DNA from: Trissonchulus latispiculum | Taxonomy: Eukaryota > Nematoda > Enoplea > Enoplida > Ironidae | NCBI GenBank assembly: GCA_030248195.1 | Contig: JASAND010005356.1 | Span: 42,044-106,043 of the forward strand | Length of the DNA stretch: 64,000 nt | Reading direction: 5' to 3' | Part shown: positions 11,642 through 23,320 of the stretch, piece after piece | How the letters are laid out: every line of letters starts with the position of its first letter | How positions within the stretch are numbered: the first letter of the stretch is position 1 | Notes under the pieces: generated by a model | What the model was told of the DNA's origin: nothing | Seen by the model: the letters and a program-made list of their open reading frames with translations, nothing else | Databases searched by the model: none | Program-made: the position numbers and the translations under genes

Positions 11642-12720
11642 GTACCACTACGCACTGTTTCCACTGTAAAAGTACCCTTTATAATATGGATAATGTATTA
11701 AATAAGGAAATAACGATTAATAACCGATAACAATTATTATGACAATGGTAATAGAAAATGTGCTGAAACTCAAAATAACATTTTCTTTGTGATGTACTTA
11801 TAATGGCGCTATGACCGTTTAAAAACAGCGCTATTTTTGTGTGCGGAGGAAAAATTTAAATTGAAAGCAAGTATTATTACTTGTTAATAAATGTTGATAA
11901 GTATTAAGTTGCCGTTGCCGTGAGTTTTGTACAGAAAGGACTGCGTTATTTTGTTGTGAGGGGGAAAACTACTACTTTTGTACTGCCTATGCCTGCCTGT
12001 AGTGCCCGACAAAAACCCAACTTCCACAATTAGGACTGCTGAGGCTAAGTTCGTAAATTCATTAATGTTAGAAACTATGCAAAGCAAACCTTTAATCAAT
12101 TATTTCTAATTAAACTCAGACAACAAAAGTGGTAAACTGCCTATTTTCTAAGGGCTTGACACTTTATAACATGAAAGGTTTGTTGAAACTTCATAGGAGT
12201 CCTGTACTCTATACGGCTCTGACATATTTTAAAAGTCTATTACCTGCCTTAGTTCTCCTCCATATTCCTCCAAGTATGTGTTCAAAAATCCGAAAGCTAC
12301 TCTCTATGCCTGTTTTCTTCTGCAATTTTGTAGAGATGAGCGCAGGCCGGATTGTTTCGGATCGGCCCGCCTAGTTAAAAATTTTGCACGGACCTGTCTG
12401 ACTCGATCCGTAAGGTGACAATATTAAAAAAGAGATTTCCAAAATTATAGCAATAATATTAATTCAAAAGCTTATATACATCATGAAAAAGCAAACTTAT
12501 GTTACAGAATGCTAAATTTCTAAATGCTAAAAATAACCTGAATTAGTAAATTTTTCGGTATTTTTCAGTTTTAAGATTACCTTGGAGTCGATTCCGTTCC
12601 CACACCGCTGGTCAATAAATGTCATCTCGCCGCGGGCCAGGCCTCACCGACGAGCCAATATACTCATCTGTAAGACGTCCGCCATCATCTCACATACCAA
12701 CAACCCCAAAATCGCAGTTG

Positions 12721-13424
12721 ATGGAAATCCTCAGTATGCATAGCGGTCCCCGTTTGAACTTGCGCAGCATAAGTCCAAGGGGTTAGAATCCCCTCGAACT
12801 CGCCACGACCCCCTCTCATGACATCAGATAGCTGCTGAAGGTCCACGTAAGGTTTAACCTTCCATGTACCGTCAGAAGCTACATGCCTTGAGATAAACCC
12901 GTACCGTTGCTCACCAACGAGATTATGCCAGATATCGCGCGGATTGTATGGACGCCGATTGCGTTGACGAAAGAAGGAACCGGCAACTTCCACGTCCTTT
13001 TTCTTCCCACCCTTCTGGACGCAGGTCAGTAGACGATGACCTCTCTCCTTGGTGCTAATTTCTTCCATTACGGCCATCTGGTACGTTTTGAAAAAATTGA
13101 CAAGCCAGGGGGACAGACAACCCGGTCAACAACCAGGTTGCCCGGCGACCGGATCCGGATGAAAGGTGGATTATGGGAAAGGTGGTCAGAGGCGGAATGG
13201 GAAGGCGTGCCGGTAAATTTTTTGAGGAAGGGGATCGCCTTCAGAGTCAACTCCTCCTCCGTTGCCTGGATAATAGGGGCTTCCTGGGCGTCCCAATTGG
13301 GGTCTTTCCTGGTGGACCTCATGAACTTTTTGATGTCTTTCTTCGATTTGAACTTCTTCTCCCTGGCAAAGGCATATGCGGCCTCCCTGATGTCGGCGGG
13401 GGGCGCAATCAACATTTAGCCAGG
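12721..13424 (-). pseudogene. JmjC-domain (KDM4-like) protein gene fragment, truncated
   Basis: JmjC proteins are Fe(II)/2-oxoglutarate dioxygenases, often histone lysine demethylases. On the minus strand the first part (13415 to about 13077) reads DIREAAYAFAREKKFK and later APIIQATEEELTLKAIPFL. After a frame change near 13077 the second part reads SDVMRGGRGEFEGILTPWTY and AMHTEDFH. The order 'GxxTPWxY - xAMHTED' is the core of the JmjC fold, and H-T-E would supply two of the three iron ligands. The following residues, normally a short Leu/Ser/Asn strand and the distal His, are missing. The sequence stops at 12721, exactly where the copy A/copy B duplication begins. Base composition is much higher in GC than the neighbourhood. 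The frame break could be an unrecognised small intron or a frameshift. Confidence 0.6.
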
Positions 13425-13467
13425 ACATCTAAAAGTAAATTACCACACACTATACCACAACCACTAA

Positions 13468-13493
13468 CTACTACTACTACTACTACTACTACT
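13468..13493. repeat. (CTA)n microsatellite
   Basis: About 26 bp of CTA/ACT triplets just upstream (in minus orientation) of the JmjC fragment. Confidence 0.9.
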
Positions 13494-13499
13494 ACCACA

Positions 13500-14525
13500 A
13501 CCACAAACAACTAGCTCAACACACACTGTTCCATCGAATCAGCTATTCTAATTACGTGAATTTTGTAGATGTTTTACATTCTGGTAGTTGCAATCACAAT
13601 TTTTACTGCGAAACCTCTCAAACACATGAATTCTTTCATTTAATAAAAATTAATCACTTTAAAAAATCTAATTGTTGCTTTAATGCAGCAAAAGAGTCTT
13701 TTTTCTAGTTTCTGTGCACCAATATCTTTGTTCCAGCAGCTGTTTTGAAACCGCAAGTTTTGGTTCCTTGTTGCGGTGTGCAGCTGTTCCCATTTATCAT
13801 TGCGTTCTTAGTTGCGAAGCTCGACGTCTAGGCTTTTGGTCAAAGAAACTGGATAAAACTGGAATTTCATAGAAACTTGTCAGCTGATTTGATAGATGGA
13901 ACAAGTGTGTCTGGGTGAATGCAGGGGGCTTGTGCACAAATGAAAAGATCAAGAAATAATAAAATATATTACTAAGTGGAAAGGTGACATAACACACAGA
14001 CTAAGATAAGCATGCAACTTATAAACTAAATAAAAAACAGGTAACATGAAGCTAAGACCCCCCTTCAAATTACATATCTTATGACTCACTCAACCGATCT
14101 GCCTTTTAATTTTTTGAAATTCAGTCATTCCTGGTTAACTCTTCTGGAGTCCAGTCGCGTCAAGCAGCGTGTAAGTTTCTTTAATACCTTTGATCACTTT
14201 TTGTTTTACTGCATAAAGATTCATTATAATTGAAAAACTTTTAAACTTCGCCAAATTAAAATCTGTTAAATAATAGTAATACGTTAAGTAATTTTATTAT
14301 TATAAATATTACTCCATTGTGACATCCGGATATACAAATGAAGTCTTATATGCCGTAAAAGTTTGTGTATTTAGTGTTGATGAAATTTATGTGATTACGG
14401 CCTATCCATTTTATGTTGGCTGACCAGCTGTGGTCAATTACTCAATTTTTGACGTTTTTTTGAATTTTAAGTTTAAAAGCCAACAAAATGTCCAGGACTC
14501 CAAAAGTTTTGCTATCAGTTGCAAA
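13500..14525. other. No recognisable gene
   Basis: AT-rich with no conserved motif. A possible acceptor (TATCAG) at 14518 immediately precedes the GC-rich ORF at 14526. Confidence 0.35.
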
Positions 14526-14843
14526 ATGTATCCCGTCGAGAACGTCGGCTGTGTTACCATTGATGAGGCGCACATTGCAAGACATTGTGCGCCCACGTCC
14601 ACGGACAAAAGCTGTTTCTTCGGTTCCATGGAATCGATTAAACAACTCATACTACGCACCCTGGCCCTCCCCAACAAGTCCTGGCGAAAGGACATCGGCA
14701 CCCGCTTCCGAATTTTCCATGAATTCGAAGAGGGGCTGGGGAACATGGGCTTCGACGGGGGCCCAACCAAGGGTATCCGGGTCGTAGTGGAGGAACGGCC
14801 CTACGGATACCATGTGATCACAGCAATTCCAGCTGTATGTTAA
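14526..14843 (+). CDS. Small ORF resembling a bacterial RNase A-like (CdiA C-terminal type) toxin domain
   Basis: 105-codon ORF in an island of high GC and high GC3 (codons such as GTC, GGC, CTC, AAG, ATC), unlike the flanking AT-rich DNA. This argues that this frame, and not the two antisense frames, was coding. Features: HIARH at residues 16-20, a Ser/Phe-rich turn near 29-34, a helix-like stretch 35-48, KGIRVVVEE at 82-90, and a C-terminal YHVITAIP at 95-102. The order 'H..RH - helix - GxRVVL-like strand - Y-V-TA-P' is how I recognise the small RNase A-like/BECR-type toxin modules of contact-dependent inhibition systems. The match is from memory of the pattern only. No immunity gene or secretion module is near. 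The ORF ends in TAA, but GTATGT at 14835 could also be a splice donor, and the TATCAG acceptor at 14518 would fit an internal exon. It may be a horizontally acquired gene, a transposon passenger, or something else. Confidence 0.4.
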   Translation: MYPVENVGCVTIDEAHIARHCAPTSTDKSCFFGSMESIKQLILRTLALPNKSWRKDIGTRFRIFHEFEEGLGNMGFDGGPTKGIRVVVEERPYGYHVITAIPAVC

Positions 14844-14849
14844 GTGGTA

Positions 14850-15930
14850 CCTGGCGGTACCTGATCCTGTCCTAACTGCCTTCATAAGGGCAACATTGGC
14901 CCATGAAATTTGAGGTAGTTAAAAATTGAATTCTACCTACAACTTTCATGAGCAGCGTTCCTATACCTATTTCTCACTTACTGCATTCGACTGTTATGGT
15001 TGTGTGAATATTATTTATTATTTCCTGCATTTGCTTTATTTGTACTACCTCTACGAATTATGATGTGCACTTATGCTTATATTTCTTATTTCTACGTGCT
15101 GCCTTCTATTTTGGTAAGTAGTACTGATAATAATTGAAAGTTTAAATTAAAAATTGAAATTAAAGTCAACGATACCGTGAAATATGATGAGCAAAAACAG
15201 CGTTGCGGACGGGTATCAAATAGAGAATGGGTAAGCAGTGGAGAATATAAGGATGAAAATATGGTGATGATGCTTATTGAAGGATTAATGAAAATGTTAG
15301 GAAAATTCAAAAAATACGATCATTGCATCCATAATTATAATCTGAAAATAAGAAACGCAAATACAGCACATTATCTATAGTCCAAAATTTTTTTAAATGT
15401 ACACCCTAAGCAAAAGCCCTAACGTAAAGTCTAAATTGCAGCTGTGAAACACACGTTCTTAAGAGAGAACTAGACATAGCAGCTAAATATATATTTCGTT
15501 AGACTGAACACATTGTATATACTGCAAAACCACAGCAACGCTTTCACAGCAATAAACTCTAAGCTGGAAAGAAGCTTGCTTCAAAGAACTTATCTTGACA
15601 TGCTTGATACTATATAGGAGTATTATGTGTAAATAATATATATAATAGCATTAATACAAAGTAATTGATATCATTAATGTATAGTTACTCAAAGCAATAA
15701 CAAATTCACCAAAATAACATACGTAACACAAAGTAATATTCCAATTATATAACAATTTACATAACAATTATCGAAAGTTACAAACATAAATTATATAACT
15801 ATATAAATAAGTCTGGAAGAAGAAGAAGAAAATTAGCAAGTATAACCCATCACATATATTTGTTTGATTCTTTCGGCTACAAATTACCCAGTCCTCATCG
15901 GTTTCATTACATATACTAAATGAGCTGTCA
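14850..15930. other. No recognisable gene
   Basis: AT-rich. A 67-codon frame at 15177-15380 is open but shows no motif and has AT-biased codons. Treated as chance. Confidence 0.35.
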
Positions 15931-15998
15931 CATATATCATACCGATCATATATCATATATCATATATCATATATCATCATCATATATCATATCATATC
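15931..15998. repeat. CATATAT minisatellite
   Basis: Tandem CATATAT/CATCAT words. Confidence 0.85.
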
Positions 15999-16148
15999 CC
16001 ATACCTATCACATATATTTTGATTCAGTATATTTTCATCCACAAATTACCCAGTTTCATACATATATTAATCCCTCCTGAACATCTATGCTCATCACTGA
16101 CTTCCACAAAACATTCTTTCTCAAAACATAGACATCAAAATTTCAAGA

Positions 16149-16755
16149 ATAGCTCCCAAAAATAGGGATCAAAATAGCTCCCGAAAGTTGGGATCAAAAT
16201 AGCTCCCAAAAGTTGGGATCAAAATAGCTCCCAAAAGTTAGGATCAAAATAGCTCCCAAAATTTGGGATCAAAATAGCTCCCAAAAGTTGGATTTAGTCA
16301 CTTTCTGAAGTCCATTCAAAGGCTCAAAAAGTTGGATTCAAAATAGCTCCCAAAAAGTTGGGATCAAAATAGCTCCCAAAAATAGAGATCAAAATGGCTC
16401 CCAAAAGTTGGAATTCAAGTAAGTACTCAAACACAAATTCTCGTCAGACCTTTCATAGACCGAAAAAGTTGGATTCAAAATGGTTCCCGAAAGTTGGGAT
16501 CAAAATGACTCTCAAAAGTTGGGATCAAAAGTGTCTCCCTAACAATTCTACAACTTTATTCATCACCGTTAATTAGTCATCAGCTTGATCACCTGGAGCA
16601 AAATGACTCTAAAAAAACGTATTTCATCACATCACCCAAACATCAGCTTAATCACAAACGACTCCTAAAAATAGGGATCAAAATAGCTCCCAAAAATAGG
16701 GATCAAAACAGCTCCCAATAGCTCCCCAAAAATGGGATCAAAATGGCTCCCAAAC
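16149..16755. repeat. 25-bp minisatellite
   Basis: Unit close to GGGATCAAAATAGCTCCCAA plus AAGTT. At least five near-perfect units run at 16149-16290, and degenerate units continue to 16530 and again at 16665-16755. Each unit holds GGGA...TCCC, so a single strand could fold within a unit. Confidence 0.9.
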
Positions 16756-17765
16756 AGGTCCCAGTTGATGTCTCTATTACTACTTACATCAAATTGAAGT
16801 CTCTATCTTGGGCTATTTACTGCTGCGCAAATGACAATGATACACCAAGCAACGAGCAAGAAACGACGTTTGAACGATTTGATCAATCTCCTTTCGACTG
16901 TTATTTACTTCAAACTTTAATGCGCTTTAACTTTCTCATACTGCTTTGTAGAAACTGGGTGCAACAAGATACCCTAAAATGTTCAGGACATCGAGAGTTT
17001 CAATTTGATATAAAATTTGGCTATATTTGGAAAATTCGAAAATTTGACATTTTTTGACTATAGGCATGCGTCCACAGTTAAACACCAGCAACTGCAGTGA
17101 AACACACGCACACATTTTCCTTTCATATGTGCAAATTGGCACACCGAATTTGGTTGGAATAGCTCGCTTTCATCCGACTTATGGACCATTATATTCAAAA
17201 AATTGAGAAAATGACGTATTGTGAGGAAAAACGCCAACGCGGTAACCAAAACTGTGAACTACTCACACGTAGCAGCATGGATTTTGCGTATGGAAATTGA
17301 ACCTCTATTTGTGTACTGTGTTAATATCTATACGCGAAATTTATGCAGTAAATGGTTAGTTCAGGCCACGATGAAACATTTCTTTGGTGACGTTTTTGTA
17401 AGTCAAATTTGTGCAAAAACCTACTTCACCCAACTTTGAAAATTTCTATAAATTCACCGAGCTAACGCAAAAACACCTCATATAGATATTAACACGCTAC
17501 CTTAGTCCAGATTAACATTTTGGCAAGTTGTAGCTCTTTTGCTCTTGCACAGCGCTCAAACATTTGGTTACCGCGAAATTTTCCCAACTTTTCCTTTTCC
17601 TAAGTTTAACACATGTCGGGATCACCTTTGGAGGACTATTGTGAATGATAGGGATAGTTTTGCAACAAACGCAACTGTCTTGTTTTGGGGACCTATGGGG
17701 ACTACAAAATATGTAAAAATGAGAAAAATCGGAGATGGTCGAAAATTCGCGACCTCCTCCCTTAA
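16756..17765. other. No recognisable gene
   Basis: Spacer before copy B. Words near 17520-17700 (aacacatgtcgggatcacct, gaatgatagggatag) are not repeated elsewhere in the window. No coding signal I trust. Confidence 0.35.
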
Positions 17766-18465
17766 TAGGCATCTTACAATAGTATCTATTACGTATACTC
17801 TTGATGACACTGCGGGGGAAGCTGTTGCTAAGTTAGTGTTTAGAACTGGCATTGTCAAGAATGACCTTCTAGAAAACTACCTGAGCAAAAACCCGCTTTT
17901 TAACTATTCACAGTTGACAACAACTTTCTTTGCAAACGTCTCACAAGTGAGTAATCTGCACGACCAGGGAGCAGAATGTCGAAAAGGCAGAATGGTGTCA
18001 ATTCAAACATATGCAACCACTGCAGTTGAAACTTGATATATACTGGCAATGGCTACAATACAGCTTGCTGCCAAACGAAGATCAATGAAGGTTTTCCTTT
18101 ACGAAATATTAACAACTTCAGTGGTCTATCAGCTACCATATCACAGAAAGTCATGAAATTCTTACAGCTTAAGCTAAACATCGACCGAATAGTCATTAAA
18201 AATGTATTTTTGATTATTTTGCTGCTGTCGCAGCTTGTAGAAATTTGGAAAAAAACTTTGCCAAAGAAATTTTGCTGAAACCGTCTAACAATGGGTGTTT
18301 CTGTCCTTCTGAACCTAGTTTTCTACATTCGACCACTTAGATGATGAAATATGAAGTTGGTAGTTGATGACTGTTATTGGTGTAGTGGACTGTAGGACAA
18401 TAATTATTCTAGGATTTCGGATTTTACTGCCGAATATGTTCACCACTGGCAGCGGCGAGTTTGGG

Positions 18466-19441
18466 ATAGTGTTGTTTCAGCAGCTGAAACTGAAACTGAA
18501 ACCTAGTTTCAGCTAGTACATGTTTCAGTTTCAGTTGCTTTAACTGAAACTGAAAGCGAAACCATGACAGACTTGGAGCTTAAACTGAAACTGAAACGTA
18601 GTCGAAGTGAGAGCTGAAACTGAAACTAGAACTGAAACTGAAATTAAAATAACTTTTGAGCTGAAACTGAAACTGAAACTAGAACAATTTCGGCGCTGAA
18701 ACTGAAACTGAAACAGTTTCAGCTCCACACTAAGACTGAAACTGGTTTCAGTTCTCGCTGAAGCTGAAATAGGTTTCAGCTCTAGTAGCATATGCATGTT
18801 TAGCATAGACGAGTGTTTCAAAAACTGGGTCCGTCCCGTTCCCAGCATGTAAGATTCCAGCCTTATATATAAATGTAAACGTGTGACTAGTGCTTTTACT
18901 GCTAAAATTGTACAGAGTGACCAAGTATATAAGTAATGCTACACTAAAACGTTTGTATAATTGTAATAGTGCATTAAAATGTTAAGATTCTTGTACCGTG
19001 TGGCAATGTTTATTTGTCAAAACAAACAAAAATGTCTAATGAGATTATGTGCAACTTCAGAATTAGGAACGGTAGCAGTTAATTAATTTGATTAGCAGAA
19101 CATAATGATAACATATATAGAGGGTAATAAAAGCGGAAACTCGTTTTAGTCAGAGCTGAAACTGAAACTAAATCTGAAACTCATTTTAGTCAGAGCTGAA
19201 ACTGAAACTAAAGCTGAAACTCATTTTAGTCAGAGCTGAAACTGAAACTGAAACTGAAACTATAACAAATTTGGAGCTGAAACTGAAACTGAAACTAAGC
19301 TAACTAAGAGCTGAAACTGAAACTGAAACTGAAACTAGAACACATTTTGAGCTGAAACTAAAATTGAAACCTGTCTGAAAGTGGAGCTGAAACTGAAACT
19401 GAAACAGAAACTGAAACTAAACAGGCTAGCGTAAACATCAG
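18466..19441. mobile_element. hAT-like element end with GAAACT word array
   Basis: Starts (A)TAGTGTTGTTTCAGC, sharing its first ten bases TAGTGTTGTT with the hAT-type element at 44272. The body is packed with CTGAAACTGAAAC in both orientations (GTTTCAG/CTGAAAC). No right terminus AACAACACTA is found, and a second element begins at 19442. It is absent from copy A. Confidence 0.6.
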
Positions 19442-20724
19442 TAAAGTCTGACCAAAAATTCTTGGAACCGAACTGTGAGCGCTTGTCCTGAGCTAACCTT
19501 TGAAGTTAGTCTATATAAAGTATATATTTTTAGAAACCTCAGGAGGAGGACCGGTAAAACCATCATATCCGGTCTATATCCGGTTACCGGATGCCAAATC
19601 GATAAAAACGCTTCAGATTCGGAAAGACAATGCTAATTAATTCGTACTCTAGCATATTGGTCCTTGGCCCAAGACATCTCCGAAAATCCGGTCACATTCG
19701 GTCCATGTCCGGTAACCGGATGTCTAGGTCACAAAAACTGTACAGCAAGATGGGTAGATCGTACAGTTTCGCCGATTGAAGTTTTGGATTCAGCGGATCG
19801 AAATTAGTCTATATACGAAGTTTTGTCCAATTTGGACCAAAATTGCGTGATTTATGGTCGTATCCGGTGTTATAAAAATTATGGAGTTATAAAAATTGTT
19901 CAAACATAACTTATATTGCATGCGATAAAGCTAAGCGTATCGGATCAAATCTCGTATCCGGTTTAACAATTAGACATAACCAGCAAAATCAGCCCACTTT
20001 CAGAACGCTATCATTCAAAAACTACAGCAGATATGAAGTAATTTGAGGTTGATGCTTGTTAGGGATAGACGAAATATCATTTGACTTTGACCTCCGGACC
20101 AACCGGATACTGAGATAATAGCCCATGAAATCTCAAACTCAAAGCTCAGAACCGGAAATCGACCGGATATTCGATTACTTTGACACCGGTAAAATGAAAG
20201 TAGCCTCCCAAATATTCATTGTGCCAAAAAAGAACATTTTTTATCCGCGATTCCGAGCACCAGACCGGCAAAACCGATTTTCCGTTTTTTTCGCACCGGA
20301 TACGACCATAAATCACGCAATTTCGGTCCAAATTGGACAAAACTTCGTATATAGACTAATTTCGACCCGCTGAATCCAAAACTTCAATCGGCGAAACTGT
20401 ACGATGAACCCATCTTGCTGTACAGTTTTTGAGAAGTAGACATCCGGTTTTCGGACATGCACCGGATGTGACCGGATTTTCGGAGATGTCTTGGGCCAAG
20501 GACCAATATGCTAGAGTATGAATTAATTAGCATTGTCTTTCCGAGTCTGAAGCGTTTTTATTGATTTGGCATCCGGTAACCGGATATAGACCGGATATGA
20601 TGGTTTTACCGGATTATCCTCCTCCTGAGGTTTCTAAAAATATATACTTTGTATAGACTAACTTCAAAGGTTAACTCAGGACAAGCGCTCACAGTTCGGT
20701 TCCAAGAATTTTTGGTCAAACTTT
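19442..20724. mobile_element. 1.28-kb foldback element
   Basis: Ends TAAAGTCTGACCAAAAATTC (left) and the reverse complement of TAAAGTTTGACCAAAAATTC (right). Arms of about 430 bp are near-perfect inverted repeats (19442-19873 against 20294-20724), rich in CCGGTTACCGG words. Middle about 420 bp. The whole 18466-20724 insertion is flanked by AGTTTGGG and AGTTTGAG (7 of 8 identical). Copy A has a single uninterrupted AGTTTTGAG site. Confidence 0.85.
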
Positions 20725-20839
20725 AGTTTGAGACTGTCCTTGCATAGCATTGTGACCAAATGCATGCAGTTAATTTTTTTGAATGGTTATTAAGCGTTTA
20801 TACTAAAATGTTGATTCACTGCTCTATACTGCTCTATCT

Positions 20840-20929
20840 ATACGATGTACCCATCTTGCTGTACAGTTTTTGTGAAGTAGACATCCGGTTTTCGGACATG
20901 GACCGGATGTGACCGGATTTTCGGAGATG
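20840..20929 (+). repeat. Secondary fragment of the foldback element arm
   Basis: About 90 bp matching the right arm of the neighbouring element (the part with CCCATCTTGCTGTACAG, about 20401-20490). It replaces a few bases of the original sequence in copy B (copy A: TATGCTGCCATTGGG). Confidence 0.75.
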
Positions 20930-22011
20930 CCGTTGGGATACTCCACTGCTGCAGAAGAGAAGAATATTCAGGTAGACTCCATTGAATTGATAGAAAACAG
21001 CAGACTAGAAAATCAAATTTGATCAGTTATGCAATGCTGTATACTTCCGATGGTTTTAATCAGGAAAAGTGCTTTCTGTAACTCTGATCCTGTTTCATTA
21101 CAGAACCTTAAATGCCTTTTATTTCTTTGTTCCAGCATTGTTTTCAAATCATAAACAGTTCAAGAATCTGCTTTATAAGTCAACGTCATAGGTAACAGCA
21201 CCTCTACTGCCTTTTTTCAAGTGAGTTACAAACAAAAATTAGACGTTTTAGTACTCTCGACAGAATAAAACGTGGCTCTGCTATCAATTCAAAATTCCCT
21301 TAGTAACTGAAATAAAGGTAAACTTTAAGCGGTTATATTTAGTTCTAAATCTATTTTGCGGAGCCAGTGTTACCTTTGTCCAATTATTTTCACAACACTG
21401 CTGAACCTGTAACTGAGTGACACTTAAGGGTTCTAAAAGAACTGACATCGGCATTTCCTTTATGGGAGTAGAGACGCACAATCTTATTATCAAGTGACTG
21501 AATAAGCAGAGATCCAGATTATACTTATTTAAAGTATCCGTTTGAAACTCGTTCATAACTTTCATTTTCAATCTTTGCATCAGCTTCCACAATTTGCTTC
21601 ACAAACATTCATACATTATTGTACTTATGTATATTTTTCTTTGGTTTTTGATTTTAGTACTAGCCTGAATTTGGCTACTCTTCAAAAATAATGCAGTGAT
21701 TACATTGCGCAAATTTATCGATTTAGTTAAAAATCGGACATCTATATTTGTTGCAAACTCCTATCATTAGTTCAAAGACCGTATGCTCAACCTTATTAAA
21801 TTTAAACAGTCGAAGGGGATACAGCACTAAACTATTGGAGCTCACAGAACGGCTATGATATCAGTCTTGATAATGATAGCTCTAAACAAATACATTTTCG
21901 ACGAACGTTTGATACCACTTATGATGAATATCAATTCATAGAGCGTTGTTTCAAATCGGAAACTGCTAAACTTGCATTTCGGTTGAATTTAGTGATTATA
22001 TTGTAATTGGC

Positions 22012-22212
22012 CTACTTCTTGGTAGGGACAGCATTATAGACAGAGTAGAAATGGGCGCCTTCACAGGTTGCCCAAACCGTCCTAAAAATACCGGCCCGTG
22101 AAGGGAAATTATCAAGCTTTACTCTTTTTTGAAGGCTTACAATTGTCTTGAACAACTTCTCATAATCGCAGCAAACCACCGGTCCCTCGCGCTTGTTAAG
22201 ACCGGTTTGCAC
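22012..22212 (-). other. Conserved block with 66-codon open frame (copy B)
   Basis: Counterpart of 8318-8512. The minus-strand frame contains GPVVCCDYEKLFKTIV and SRAGIFRTVWATCEG. Not recognised. It is broken in copy A, so it is not under strong constraint there. Confidence 0.25.
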
Positions 22213-22391
22213 TATATTAATTTATCACGCAAAGGTAAGCGAAAAGGAATAACCATAATCTAACCTAGAAGAAGTGAAACATCAAAAGGTGAAGTGGAAC
22301 ACAAAAGTGGCATTCTGGAGAACTGTTCTGCATGCAACTGTACACAAAAATCTGATACAACGACTCAGCAAAGAAAGGAGCAACAGTAGTT

Positions 22392-22416
22392 CCTAAGCCT
22401 AAGCCTAAGCCTAAGC
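22392..22416. repeat. Four CCTAAG units (TTAGGC on the other strand)
   Basis: Short interstitial tandem array about 75 bp upstream of the Gr start codon, absent from copy A, where the region is deleted. Confidence 0.85.
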
Positions 22417-22492
22417 TTAAAAGCATTTACGTTGGTTTAAACCTGTTATTTAAACGTCCAATTGTCCAGCCATTGAAAAATCCGGTAAAGTA

Positions 22493-22830
22493 ATGCTGTT
22501 TTTGCCCTTCGTGTGTTTAGTTCTGCTTTCGGAAATGGTCAGCCCAACAAACGTTCCTGTTTCCGTAGAAATCAACCATTTGCTGAGCAAAAGTCGGTCA
22601 GTTTTGGTTTTGTTGGGCTATCACCCAAACGAATTCAAGTCCAAACATATCCGTATCCTCTATTCCTGCTATATCTGGTTCGCAACATTTATGACTTTGT
22701 TCACTCTGATATGGCTAATATTGCCCACAGCCGAAACTAACACGGGAAATGCCCTACACAAATTCCTGATGATGTGCGGTCATTTTTGGTCCATCTTCAC
22801 TTCACTATATTTCATGCATTATATTGGAAA
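22493..22830 (+). CDS. Gustatory-receptor-like protein, exon 1 (gene spans 22493-29647)
   Basis: First exon of the only complete Gr gene here, a chemoreceptor of the 7tm_7 family. The five exons (22493-22830, 23321-23666, 25298-25457, 27734-27943, 29288-29647) sum to about 1.41 kb, near 470 codons, the usual size for a Gr. This exon starts MLFLPFVCLVLLSEMVSP and carries TM1 (ILYSCYIWFATFMTLFTLIW) and TM2 (MMCGHFWSIFTSLYFMHYI). I chose donor AAA|GTATGG (22831) because it keeps the frame into exon 2 as in copy A. TATG|GTATGT four bases later is the better consensus but leads to a stop. The gene carries a frame problem in exon 2, so it may be a pseudogene. Confidence 0.7.
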
Positions 22831-23189
22831 GTATGGTATGTACGGTGAACTCACCAATTAGTACATTCACGCATAATCTTCAAGTCTAGGAAACGCTTTT
22901 AGCCATGCATTATTTTAAATGAGAACGGGAAAAAGAGAAAGTGCACTATTTTAAACTAATTGTCACTGTTCGATCTTTTATAAATGTGATAGTATTTTGC
23001 AGCGTACATATGCTAGAACATATTTAAATTATTCGTTGTCTGATGCAGTTCGTAATTAATAGTCTACGTCCTAGCAGAATTAATTTTTACAACAATAAAT
23101 ACACAATTAATTTTTACAACAGAAGCCATGCAGATGAATAGAAACGGTTTTAAGCCACGAGTCTCAACAAAGTTACAAATACAAATAAT

Positions 23190-23255
23190 ATGAAGAGTAC
23201 ATAATACATAGGAGTATGACAGCTGACATACTCTTATGTATTATGTACTCCTGAT
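23190..23255. repeat. Near-perfect palindrome in Gr intron 1 (copy B)
   Basis: Counterpart of 9208-9273, with a few substitutions in the arms. Confidence 0.85.
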
Positions 23256-23320
23256 AATATTAAATTTTAGCAAAATTCAAAATGAGATACTGGCACAAAA
23301 TGCAATCCTAAGTTCTTTAG

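Larger units (their letters stand above)
6475..12720 (+). repeat. Segmental duplication, copy A
   Basis: Runs almost colinear with 17766-26787, apart from insertions and deletions. Shared blocks include the TGATGACACTGCGGGGGAAG start, Gr exons 1-3 with introns, the solo palindrome at 9208/23190, the gypsy pol fragment and the flanking intergenic DNA. Homology stops after AAAATCGCAGTTG at 12720, which matches 26787. Copy A lacks the 2.26-kb insertion of copy B at 18466-20724, but has an extra about 158-bp insertion at 10091-10248 and a (TG)n tract. It has lost the equivalent of 22378-22654, including the start of exon 1. Confidence 0.9.

Noticed and set aside
13036..13514. Plus-strand frames of 127 and 113 codons
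   Set aside because: Antisense to the JmjC fragment; the second runs into a TTT repeat.
14438..14885. Minus-strand frames of 110, 67 and 77 codons
   Set aside because: Shadows of the GC-rich plus-strand ORF, whose third-position GC bias favours the plus frame.
22392..22416. Evidence for a nematode (TTAGGC telomere repeat)
   Set aside because: Only four interstitial units; the Gr and bestrophin gene content points to arthropods, and so short an array is not diagnostic.
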